Assembly: GCA_017510725.1 (NCBI GenBank)
Contig: JAFWMD010000021.1
Coordinates: 1 to 37,718, forward strand
Length of the DNA stretch: 37,718 nt
Source: Mogibacterium sp.
GTDB taxonomy: Bacteria > Bacillota > Clostridia > Peptostreptococcales > Anaerovoracaceae
Direction: 5' to 3'
Shown here: in pieces, positions 30,588-37,320 of the stretch
Layout of the letters: the number at the start of each line of letters is the position of its first letter
How positions within the stretch are numbered: the stretch's first letter is position 1
Notes under the pieces: generated by a model
The model's input: only the letters and a program-made list of their open reading frames with translations
Told to the model about the DNA's origin: nothing
The model's database searches: none
Made by a program: the position numbers and the translations under genes

Positions 30588-30770
30588 ATGGCATCCTATG
30601 TACTTGTTTCCACTGCGTTTACTGTTTTAGGTATTATCATCATGCTTAACCGTAACATTAGTATTTTGCAACGAAATGACCATCTTGAAGATCTGCTTGC
30701 AGTTTCGAAACGCATTTTACGATTATTTTTCGAACCCGAAAGGCTGTCCAAGCCACATGAAACCCGCTGA
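30588..30770 (+). CDS. Possible small membrane protein (doubtful)
   Basis: A 60-codon frame starting MASYVLVSTAFTVLGIIIML, one possible membrane helix, then a charged tail ending KPHETR. GGAGG is only 2 nt from the ATG, too close to be efficient, and no homologue is recognised. It is the only candidate in the 305-nt space between the amylase and the NapH-like gene. It may be chance. Confidence 0.25.
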   Translation: MASYVLVSTAFTVLGIIIMLNRNISILQRNDHLEDLLAVSKRILRLFFEPERLSKPHETR

Positions 30771-30856
30771 TTGCCACGCAAAACGGGGTTGCTATCGAAC
30801 TTGAGGATTCGTACAGCATACCCCGGCGCATCTGGCATCTTTTGTGACAGAAGTGT

Positions 30857-31720
30857 TTACCGTTTTTGCTTTACTCCAGGCTTATCGCTTATTGCGAAGC
30901 CGATAGATATCGCTTTCGCCGGGCATTCTGCTGCGCATTTGCCGCAGCGTATGCATTCTGCTGAATCCGGCTTTGCCACGGGATCAATGTCCATTGGACA
31001 CAGGTCGCTGCACTTTCCGCACGATACACAGCCTTCATGGTTTATATGCACGCGATACAGGCTCACTTTATTGAGAAGTCCGTAAATAGCTCCCAGCGGG
31101 CACATAACCTTGCAAAAAAAGCGGCAGCATATTATGCATCCAATCAGAGTAATGACCAGGATCACCGCCTTGAGCCCGAACAGCACGCCGAGCTGCGCCC
31201 TGAGTTCAGGATGAGTCAGGAACATCGGTATGCCGCCCTCAAGAGTTCCTGCCGGACATATGTATTCGCAGAATGCCGGTACACCGAGTCCGAAGTTATC
31301 AGTGACAAGAGCCGGTATCAGTATGACAAAGGCCGCCAGAATCACATACTTTATATAAGTCATCGGCTTATATATGCGTTTCTTTGGCGATGGTATCTTA
31401 TGCAGAAGGTCCTGAATAAGACCAAACGGGCATATGAACCCGCATATGGCTCTTCCGAAAATCACTCCCAAAGCAAGAACAAAGCCCAGGGCATAAAAGC
31501 CCAGGCTGAACTTTGCTGAACTGCCGACAGCCTGCATCGCTCCGATCGGGCATGCAAGTCTGGCTGCCGGACACGAATAGCAGTTGATACCCGGATTGCA
31601 GAAGTTTTTCCAGCTTCCCTTATAAAGCCTGCCACCCGGGAAGTTTCCGATATAGCTGTTTGAAAAGCCGAACGCTGTTATCTGTATGAGTTTTCGTCTG
31701 ATGTCCTGACTTATCTTCAT
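30857..31720 (-). CDS. NapH/YccM-like membrane 4Fe-4S ferredoxin
   Basis: 287 residues with about five membrane helices and two CxxxCP-type pairs at the membrane face: CGFICPFGLIQDL and CKVMCPLGAIYGL, plus NCYSCPAARLACPIGA near the N-terminus. The C-terminus carries two 4Fe-4S ferredoxin motifs, CVSCGKCSDLCP and CIRCGKCAAECP. Such proteins pass electrons between the cytosol and an outer-face partner. The partner is probably the TlpA lipoprotein and CXXC peptide of the same operon. The last gene of that operon; it starts 4 nt after the CXXC-peptide stop with only a weak ribosome site, suggesting translational coupling. Confidence 0.88.
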   Translation of the reverse strand: MKISQDIRRKLIQITAFGFSNSYIGNFPGGRLYKGSWKNFCNPGINCYSCPAARLACPIGAMQAVGSSAKFSLGFYALGFVLALGVIFGRAICGFICPFGLIQDLLHKIPSPKKRIYKPMTYIKYVILAAFVILIPALVTDNFGLGVPAFCEYICPAGTLEGGIPMFLTHPELRAQLGVLFGLKAVILVITLIGCIICCRFFCKVMCPLGAIYGLLNKVSLYRVHINHEGCVSCGKCSDLCPMDIDPVAKPDSAECIRCGKCAAECPAKAISIGFAISDKPGVKQKR

Positions 31721-31724
31721 GAGC

Positions 31725-31871
31725 CTACCCCAGACCTATGCACTCAAGGCAGATATGGACCGCCTTAGTAAACACCAAAAACACTTCTCCGCGCATGACG
31801 CCTGTCACAACAAGCCCAACGGAGATCAAAAGCAGCAATATGGCGATAACGAGTCTTTTTCGTGTTTCCAC
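31725..31871 (-). CDS. CD1871A-type small CXXC membrane protein
   Basis: 48 residues starting at GTG (31871), with CAGGA upstream overlapping the end of the tlpA-like gene 4 nt away. One membrane helix (about residues 7-24) is followed by GEVFLVFTKAVHICLECIGLG, ending in the CLEC (CxxC) motif that names this family in Clostridia. A redox-active or metal-binding Cys pair at the membrane surface is likely. The longer frame back to 31931 overlaps the lipoprotein gene and is not used. Sandwiched between a TlpA thioredoxin and a membrane ferredoxin, it is probably part of one electron relay. Confidence 0.83.
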   Translation of the reverse strand: METRKRLVIAILLLLISVGLVVTGVMRGEVFLVFTKAVHICLECIGLG

Positions 31872-31875
31872 TTTT

Positions 31876-32481
31876 CTATAGTCCTGCAAGGTAATCCTCG
31901 ACCACCTTTTTATATCCTTCCACATCTGCACCCAGGAATGGCGTGCAAATCGTGTTTCCTGATTTGTCCACTATAAATGTGGTAGGAACAGCCTCAACGC
32001 TTTCGAATGCCTTTGATACGGATTCGCTGGCGAGGATATTGGTATACTTTGCGCCGGTATCTCCACAGATTTCTTTGGCAAGATCTATATTCCCTTCCCC
32101 GGCACCCCAAAGATCTATTGCTGCGCCTTCTTTAGTCCCTGCCGGCGTTGCGTCGATGACGACTCCGATCACCTGGGCATTGTCAGGCAGTCCCTCTGCC
32201 AGCTCAGCAAGCTCAGGCATTTCCTCTATACACGGTCCGCAGAAGGTCGCCCATACGTTAATTACGGTAACATCCTTGTCACCAAAGATCGCTTCAGACA
32301 CTTTGTTACCCTCCAGATCCTCTGATGTGAAAGAACCGATATTGGTTCCGACCGCTACGTCCTCCACCGCATAGTGATAATCATCTTCTTCAGCATCTTC
32401 TCCTGCAGGTGCATCACCGGCACATGCAGCCAGAATCACACACATCAGGATCGTCATTATCAGTACTAATAATTTCTTCAC
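31876..32481 (-). CDS. TlpA-family thioredoxin-like lipoprotein
   Basis: 201 residues. Lipoprotein signal with lipobox ILAAC (Cys20), an acidic linker to about residue 40, then a TlpA/ResA thioredoxin fold: INVWATFCGPCIEEMPEL with active-site Cys81 and Cys84, and the cis-Pro in EAVPTTFIVDKSG. It reduces or isomerises thiols outside the membrane. It starts at GTG (32481), with GGGGAGG 4 nt upstream. Second gene of the operon; reducing power would come from the NapH-like ferredoxin through the CXXC peptide (inference). No client such as an extracellular Msr or cytochrome is in the operon. Confidence 0.92.
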   Translation of the reverse strand: MKKLLVLIMTILMCVILAACAGDAPAGEDAEEDDYHYAVEDVAVGTNIGSFTSEDLEGNKVSEAIFGDKDVTVINVWATFCGPCIEEMPELAELAEGLPDNAQVIGVVIDATPAGTKEGAAIDLWGAGEGNIDLAKEICGDTGAKYTNILASESVSKAFESVEAVPTTFIVDKSGNTICTPFLGADVEGYKKVVEDYLAGL

Positions 32482-32534
32482 TCTGCCTCCCCTTTTTCCG
32501 GCATGGACCGGATCATCGATACAACGTGTATATC

Positions 32535-32813
32535 CTATAGTGCAACGCTGACGAACGCCAAAGCATAAAGCGCGATCATGGATACTGTTGACAGAATGTC
32601 CAGTATACCCAGAATCTTCACTGCCTTATCCGCCTTTGCCATTCTGCGTCCTATAAAGAAAAATCCAACACCCAGAAACGCCAGAATAACTGTCACTCCA
32701 GTCACCTTGCTGATCCACGCTGCCTTGAAAGATCCAAATATAAGCAAGTATGATAATACAGCCGAAATGACCGGTATCAGTTTTGCTGTTATCACAAAGT
32801 TTTTCTTATCCAT
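32535..32813 (-). CDS. Small three-helix membrane protein, unknown function
   Basis: 92 residues with three hydrophobic segments (about 10-28, 36-54, 66-90) joined by short basic loops (GRRMAKADKAVK). No Cys or catalytic motif is seen. It is the first gene of the redox-relay operon, 53 nt before the tlpA-like gene and behind the promoter at 32888-32915. The ribosome site is weak (GTGAGA). It may be a membrane anchor or scaffold of the relay; I do not recognise the family. Confidence 0.65.
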   Translation of the reverse strand: MDKKNFVITAKLIPVISAVLSYLLIFGSFKAAWISKVTGVTVILAFLGVGFFFIGRRMAKADKAVKILGILDILSTVSMIALYALAFVSVAL

Positions 32814-32887
32814 ATGTTTATCTCACGACCTTCATATCTCAGGAGCATTTAATACATGCAAGCATTTATCAGGCACAAGAATAGCAT

Positions 32888-32915
32888 ATTATAATCCTAT
32901 TTCAATATATTTCAA
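32888..32915 (-). promoter_or_regulatory. Promoter of the redox-relay operon 32813-30857
   Basis: Minus strand TTGAAA (32915-32910), a 16-nt spacer and consensus TATAAT (32893-32888). TTTCAA occurs twice on the plus strand (32900-32905 and 32910-32915), 10 nt apart, so a regulator site may overlap the -35 box. Confidence 0.6.
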
Positions 32916-32926
32916 TAAAACTACAC

Positions 32927-32951
32927 GAGCCGGGACACATTTTCCCGGCTC
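32927..32951 (-). terminator. Hairpin after the histidine kinase gene
   Basis: GAGCCGGGA (32927-32935) and TCCCGGCTC (32943-32951) form a perfect 9-bp stem. On the minus strand GTGTAGTTTTATT follows, so the T-run is displaced by six bases. It lies 15 nt after the kinase stop codon. Confidence 0.6.
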
Positions 32952-32965
32952 TCCATTTACTTAAT

Positions 32966-34864
32966 TTATGCCCTGTTTAGCAGTACAGACGCCTTGAACA
33001 TGTCTCCGTCAATGCTTATCTCGAAGACCCCTCCCATCAGCGTCGTGAGGTCCTTGGCTATCGCCAGACCCAGGCCTGAGCCTTCGGTATTGCGGGAGCT
33101 ATCGCCGCGGGTGAACCTCTCCATGAGCTCATCCGGTGAGATGTTAAGCTCTGCCTTGGAGATGTTTTTTACCTCCACCAGCAGCTTGTCCGATGATGAC
33201 GATGCTTCGCTCACATCTATGTAAACGCGGCTCCTGTCGAGTGCATACTTGCTTATATTGCTCAGCAGGTTCTCGAAGACGCGGTAAAGAAGCTTGCCAT
33301 CAGCACGAACGAGCGTGTTGTCCGTTTTGATATTCTTCTTTATCTTGAGCTTTTTCTTCGCCAGACGGTCTCCCATCTCGGCAAGAGACTGATCTATAAG
33401 GGCTGCAACATCTATGTCACTGATCTCGCAAGGTATGTTTCCGCTCGATGCCTTGGCTGCCTCGAAGAGCTCCTCAGTCAATGTCTTGAGCCGTTCGGTT
33501 TTTTCCTTCACGATCGCTAAATGAGCTGGTGCATCCGGGCTGTCGAGACCCTCTTTCTCGAGAATATCCAGATAGCTGATCATCGAGGTCAGCGGTGTTT
33601 TGAGATCGTGAGAAACATTGCTTATTAGATCTGTCTTGAGGCGCTGATTCTTTATCTCGTTCTGTACTGCCGCATTGGTCGCCTCGGAAATGTGATTGAT
33701 ATCCGAAGCGAGCTGGTCGAGGTCAGTCTTCGGGCCATTCTCATCTTCTTTAACGCTTATTTTATGAGTCAGATTACCTGACTTCACCTCTATAACACCC
33801 GCTCTTATTTCAGCGAGCTTGCCTACCTTGCGTACTATGAGCACTATGGCAATCACCATCGAAACTATAGCCCAGACCAGCAGCCATTCGTACTCACCCG
33901 ACATGATCATGAAAAGCACCGGAAGCCCGATAAGCAAAACAGCTATCAGTGAGTATCTGAGCATAAGCTTGCGTGCTGCACGCCGGTCATCATCATTCGG
34001 GATGGTGAAGCTTCTCACAGCGCTTCTGTTTCTCTCTGCGATACTTTGACCTGCCCTGGCGATGCCTTTGCCCGCCTTCGCGACCCCGTGCCCGGCTGCA
34101 ACAGCACCGATACCGAGAAGTCCAAGTATTTTTCCTGTAAGCGAGCGATGTACCAGCTCATGCGCCTTTACCTTTTTTACCAGTGTCGCCCAGCAGATGA
34201 CCGCTATGGCAAGACACAGTACAATGCCCGCTATGCAATACCAGAAAACAGTTCCGTTAGGTATTCCAAAGATGTAGTTGTCAGTCTCAACAGGTTTGTA
34301 CACACCCGTCAGATCTACCGGGCCGAATCTGTTGTCGAATCCCACAAGTCTGCTCACAGGCATCGAGGCAGCCACCGCTCCGACGACTGCTGCACATCCG
34401 CACGCAAGATGCAGCTCACTCCAGAGTTTATCGAACCAGTTAAGTTTTATCGTGCCGTCTTCTGCTCTGCCGGATCTGCCGGCCATTATGCTCAGGCCGA
34501 TGACCGCGGCAATCGCGGTAACCCCCAGGATCACAGCAACTGTCATCGCCTTGCTTACAAAATCAGCCTGAGCGTGTCCGCTTGCAAACTCAGCTTCCCA
34601 TCCCCATCCGCGTTCTTCGGCAGGGATAGCGGAAATATCCCTCAGATTCGCTACGCCAAAGGTCACTGCACACAGCAGTGCTGTGGCTGTTCCTGCAGCC
34701 GTTGCAAGGATCCCCATCAGGGCGTACAGCCAGCACTTCACAGGTCTGCGCGCCGGCAGCAGATCACCGGTCTCTTTTGTTTCTATTACTTCAGTTTCTT
34801 TGTCAGTTTCTACGACGATCGTATCTCTGTCATCGTCTATATTATCCAGAATAATGTTTTCCAT
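32966..34864 (-). CDS. Membrane sensor histidine kinase
   Basis: 632 residues. After a 40-residue acidic cytosolic start come about six transmembrane segments (44-72, 104-128, 150-170, 203-229, 303-321, 325-344), with only short outer loops. A HAMP-like region follows (345-395). Next is HisKA with His419 in ISNVSHDLKTPLTS, then the ATPase domain with the N box FENLLSNISKY, the G1-type box and GEGSGLGLAIAKDL. A Gly/Ala-rich inner loop (KAGKGIARAGQSIAE) separates the membrane parts. The signal is unknown. The gene starts 9 nt after the response regulator stop, so the pair is certainly co-transcribed. Confidence 0.93.
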   Translation of the reverse strand: MENIILDNIDDDRDTIVVETDKETEVIETKETGDLLPARRPVKCWLYALMGILATAAGTATALLCAVTFGVANLRDISAIPAEERGWGWEAEFASGHAQADFVSKAMTVAVILGVTAIAAVIGLSIMAGRSGRAEDGTIKLNWFDKLWSELHLACGCAAVVGAVAASMPVSRLVGFDNRFGPVDLTGVYKPVETDNYIFGIPNGTVFWYCIAGIVLCLAIAVICWATLVKKVKAHELVHRSLTGKILGLLGIGAVAAGHGVAKAGKGIARAGQSIAERNRSAVRSFTIPNDDDRRAARKLMLRYSLIAVLLIGLPVLFMIMSGEYEWLLVWAIVSMVIAIVLIVRKVGKLAEIRAGVIEVKSGNLTHKISVKEDENGPKTDLDQLASDINHISEATNAAVQNEIKNQRLKTDLISNVSHDLKTPLTSMISYLDILEKEGLDSPDAPAHLAIVKEKTERLKTLTEELFEAAKASSGNIPCEISDIDVAALIDQSLAEMGDRLAKKKLKIKKNIKTDNTLVRADGKLLYRVFENLLSNISKYALDRSRVYIDVSEASSSSDKLLVEVKNISKAELNISPDELMERFTRGDSSRNTEGSGLGLAIAKDLTTLMGGVFEISIDGDMFKASVLLNRA

Positions 34865-34873
34865 ATCCGTCCC

Positions 34874-35572
34874 CTATTGCTTCTCGACTTTGTATCCGAC
34901 GCCCCACACTACCTTGAGGTAACGCGGATCCTTCGGGTCGATCTCGATCTTTTCACGGATCCTGCGAATATGGACAGCAACAGTATTGTCAGCACTGTAT
35001 GCCTCCTCCTTCCATACCTTTTCGTAGATCTCTTCGATGCTGAAAACCCTGCCGGCGTTCGATGCCAGCAGTCTGAGGATACCGTACTCGAGCGGAGTCA
35101 GTGACACCTGCTCTCCGTCTACGGTCACGCTCCTTGCTTCGTCATCTATTTCAAGTCCGCCGCAGCGTATCACTTTTGAGGCTGCAGCTCCGGCTGCGCT
35201 GCCCAGCTGGTTGTAACGCCTGAGCTGAGATCTGACCCTTGCAGTAAGTTCCAGAGGATTGAAAGGTTTTGTCATGTAATCGTCGGCGCCGACATTGAGG
35301 CCTGTGATCTTGTCGTAATCTTCAGACTTCGCAGAGAGCATTATGATAGGAATATTGTGCTCCTCTCTTATGCGCAGCGTAGTCTGTATCCCGTCAAGGC
35401 CAGGCATCATAACATCCATAATGATCAGGCTGACAGGTGTGCTGCGGATGGTATTGAGCGCTTCCATCCCATCGAGCGCGATAAGCGGTTCATAGCCTTC
35501 ATTGCGCAGATAAAAAGCTATTGCCTCGGCGATCTCCCTGTCATCATCAACGATAAGTATGTTAGTTTTCAT
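34874..35572 (-). CDS. OmpR/PhoB-family response regulator
   Basis: 232 residues. The receiver domain (1-120) has the acidic pocket IVDDDRE, the phosphorylated Asp53 in IIMDVMMPGLDG, and TKPFNPLELTARV with the conserved Lys. The winged-helix DNA-binding domain (135-232) has SLTPLEYGILRLLASNAGRV and AVHIRRIREKIE. AAAGGAG lies 7 nt before the ATG. Partner of the kinase encoded next. The space upstream contains TTCTTA direct repeats 11 nt apart (35637-35653), which fit an OmpR-type site and suggest autoregulation. Confidence 0.96.
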   Translation of the reverse strand: MKTNILIVDDDREIAEAIAFYLRNEGYEPLIALDGMEALNTIRSTPVSLIIMDVMMPGLDGIQTTLRIREEHNIPIIMLSAKSEDYDKITGLNVGADDYMTKPFNPLELTARVRSQLRRYNQLGSAAGAAASKVIRCGGLEIDDEARSVTVDGEQVSLTPLEYGILRLLASNAGRVFSIEEIYEKVWKEEAYSADNTVAVHIRRIREKIEIDPKDPRYLKVVWGVGYKVEKQ

Positions 35573-35636
35573 GACAAACTCCTTTCGTACCTCAATAGTA
35601 TACTAGCGGATGCATATTAAGAAAAGGCTGTCATAA

Positions 35637-35653
35637 TTCTTACGTTTTTCTTA
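35637..35653. promoter_or_regulatory. Direct repeat upstream of the two-component operon, candidate response-regulator site
   Basis: TTCTTA occurs at 35637-35642 and 35648-35653, exactly 11 nt apart, as expected for tandem OmpR-type binding. The inverted copy TAAGAA lies at 35618-35623. A -10-like TATACT lies downstream on the minus strand at about 35603-35598. Confidence 0.4.
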
Positions 35654-35661
35654 AGACATGT

Positions 35662-35693
35662 AAAACCGGAGCCCGGTAATGAACGGACTCCGG
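35662..35693 (-). terminator. Intrinsic terminator of the toxin-antitoxin operon
   Basis: On the minus strand CCGGAG (35693-35688) pairs with CTCCGG (35671-35666), continued after one T-G position by CCG/CGG around an 8-nt loop. TTTTA follows. Confidence 0.7.
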
Positions 35694-35750
35694 CACTTCG
35701 TGACACCTCACATCAAGTATGGGACTCGAAGAAGTCAGGATTGTACCCAA

Positions 35751-36017
35751 TTATCTGTAAATATCTCTTCGATGCCCTACTTCTACAATAATAATTATGA
35801 TTTCAGCATCATTTATCTCTGCTAAGATCCGATAATCTCCTACTCTATACCTCCAGTATTGACTTAGGCTTCCTGTCAAGCCTTTGCCATGCTGTCTGGG
35901 ATTATCTGTATTTAAAAGGTTTTTCTCGATCCACGATTTGATAAGCTTTCTGGTTGCCGGATCCAGCTTCTTGATTTGCTTAACAGCTCTCGCTTCGTAT
36001 TTAAGCTCATAAATCAT
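35751..36017 (-). CDS. RelE/ParE-family toxin
   Basis: 88 residues, typical of RelE-type toxins: MIYELKYEARAVKQIKKLDP at the start, NPRQHGKGLTGSLSQYWRYR in the middle and VGDYRILAEINDAEIIIIIV then EVGHRRDIYR at the end. The basic residues and the C-terminal HRRDIY are those of mRNA interferases acting at the ribosome (YoeB/RelE-like). Its start overlaps the antitoxin stop by 4 nt (ATGA), so the two are translated together. It is closed by the terminator at 35662. Confidence 0.93.
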   Translation of the reverse strand: MIYELKYEARAVKQIKKLDPATRKLIKSWIEKNLLNTDNPRQHGKGLTGSLSQYWRYRVGDYRILAEINDAEIIIIIVEVGHRRDIYR

Positions 36018-36226
36018 AAGTCACTCCAGACTTCATCATGACTGTAAAGCTTTACTTCTCCGGCAGCTTTGCGTTCTTCATATTCCTTTAAGGCCTGAAG
36101 ATCATATTCATTTTCAATGCGTTCCAATGCCGCCATACGCAAAAACTCAGACACTGTCAACTGATTATATCGCGCATAGTTTCTGATAAGACGTTCATCT
36201 TCACTTGATAATCTAAGCGAAAGCAT
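36014..36226 (-). CDS. RelB-type antitoxin (ribbon-helix-helix)
   Basis: 70 residues. The N-terminal RHH is seen in MLSLRLSSEDERLIRNYARY and NQLTVSEFLRMAALERI. The C-terminal part (ALKEYEERKAAGEVKLYSHD, EVWSDL) would wrap the toxin. It neutralises the toxin and represses its own promoter. GGGAGG lies 8 nt before the ATG. The promoter at 36252-36281 is overlapped by two TTGTAATAC repeats one helical turn apart, as expected for RHH dimers bound side by side. Confidence 0.92.
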   Translation of the reverse strand: MLSLRLSSEDERLIRNYARYNQLTVSEFLRMAALERIENEYDLQALKEYEERKAAGEVKLYSHDEVWSDL

Positions 36227-36242
36227 AGTGGCTCACCTCCCT

Positions 36243-36281
36243 TTGTAATACATTGTAATACGCAGGAGTGTTTCCTGTCAA
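36243..36281 (-). promoter_or_regulatory. Promoter and operator of the toxin-antitoxin operon
   Basis: Minus strand TTGACA (36281-36276), an 18-nt spacer and TACAAT (36257-36252). The direct repeats TTGTAATAC at 36243-36251 and 36253-36261 (10-nt period) cover the -10 box and are the likely RHH antitoxin sites. Confidence 0.65.
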
Positions 36282-36414
36282 TCTGTATTATCCTCGTATT
36301 TTATATATATCCTGTCCGGAGCTATCCCCAGTACTTCATTGAATGCCTTAGTAATCTCCGCTGTCAAAGCATCATATCCATAGTGCAGCTGACTTTTGCT
36401 TTTATAAAAGGCAT
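36278..36414 (-). pseudogene. Remnant of a MIF-like (phenylpyruvate tautomerase-type) gene
   Basis: On the minus strand an ATG at 36414 with GGAG upstream begins MPFIKAKVSC, the exact type of start of MIF/4-oxalocrotonate tautomerase proteins, including the catalytic Pro. That frame stops after 16 codons. In another frame GYDALTAEITKAFNEVLGI and APDRIYIKYED follow, the typical C-terminal part, ending early at 36278. About 60 middle residues and the last ten are missing. The gene has been internally deleted and frameshifted. Its end overlaps the -35 box of the toxin-antitoxin promoter. Confidence 0.75.
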
Positions 36415-36432
36415 TCTTTTTTTCTCCGCATA

Positions 36433-37320
36433 TTATCCGTTATTCATATTGTGTAAAGTAATGCCGGCAAGAATCAGTATCGCTCCTATAATGTCGCTCA
36501 GCCCGAACGCTTCTCTGAGCACAACTATACCGAGTATTGTTGTAGTAAGAGGGTTCAAAGCTGTCAGTATCCCGGCAGTTTCTGCGCTTATCACTTTCTG
36601 TGCTACAGGCTGCATGGCGAATCCAAAGCTTGAGCAAATGACCGCCAGCATCAGTATCATCATCCACTGGTTCGCGGTTTGAGGGAGGTGCGGAGTCTCA
36701 GTGGCAAAAGAACACGCCATCCCGAAAACTCCCATAAAGCCCACATACAGTATGCCGATAACAAAAGGATCGTATTTCTTTGCCTTCCTGTCTGTGATTA
36801 TGATAGCTGTCGTGTATAGAAATGCCGCTGCGGTACAAAGCAGCTCGCCTATACCAAGTCCACTGCTGAATCCTTTTGCCGCAATAAACCCGATGCCGGT
36901 CAGACTAAGCCCGCAGCACATCAGAGCTTTACCGTTGATTGGCTGACTGAATACGAGCATTTCTGCAAGAGGCACAAGTACAACAGCGGAGTTCTCTATG
37001 AATGATGCTGTCGCTGCAGTTGTATATTTAAGGCCGTTGAGTTCCAGTGTCATTATGAGAAAATAAACAAAGCCCAGCAGTGCTCCGGCAGTCAGATTAT
37101 GATGATCGGACCTTACAGATTCAATCGTTCTGCGGCCGAAGAACATCATTAGTACTGAAAAGGCGATCAGAGACCTGACGCCGAGAAGATTAAGCGGCTC
37201 CATGCCTCCTGCTAACAGCTGCTTGGAGAAGATGAAAGACGATCCCCTGGCGACGGCTACTGCCGACATCAGAAAGACCGCCGATTTTATTGAAAGTGAT
37301 TTGTCTGTCTTGTTCATCAT
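36433..37320 (-). CDS. DMT-superfamily transporter with two EamA domains
   Basis: 295 residues, about ten membrane helices in two EamA repeats (residues about 12-145 and 155-292). The first repeat has RGSSFIFSKQLLAGGMEPLN and ENSAVVLVPLAEMLVFSQPI; the second ends LNPLTTTILGIVVLREAFGL. Probably a metabolite exporter; the substrate is unknown. Its start overlaps the stop codon of the RraA-like gene (TGATG), with no separate strong ribosome site, so translation is coupled, suggesting that the transported compound is related to the RraA-like enzyme. Two Met stand at the start; either may be used. Confidence 0.88.
   Translation of the reverse strand: MMNKTDKSLSIKSAVFLMSAVAVARGSSFIFSKQLLAGGMEPLNLLGVRSLIAFSVLMMFFGRRTIESVRSDHHNLTAGALLGFVYFLIMTLELNGLKYTTAATASFIENSAVVLVPLAEMLVFSQPINGKALMCCGLSLTGIGFIAAKGFSSGLGIGELLCTAAAFLYTTAIIITDRKAKKYDPFVIGILYVGFMGVFGMACSFATETPHLPQTANQWMMILMLAVICSSFGFAMQPVAQKVISAETAGILTALNPLTTTILGIVVLREAFGLSDIIGAILILAGITLHNMNNG

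Noticed and set aside
34046-35104. Plus-strand open frame of 352 codons opposite the histidine kinase and response regulator genes.
   Set aside because: Pure shadow of two certain genes; it crosses their junction and has no recognisable domain.
36405-36430. Plus-strand terminator formed by GAATGCC...GGCATTC with a T7 run.
   Set aside because: The two arms are about 60 nt apart, no plus-strand gene precedes them, and the T7 is part of the ribosome-site region of the tautomerase remnant on the other strand.
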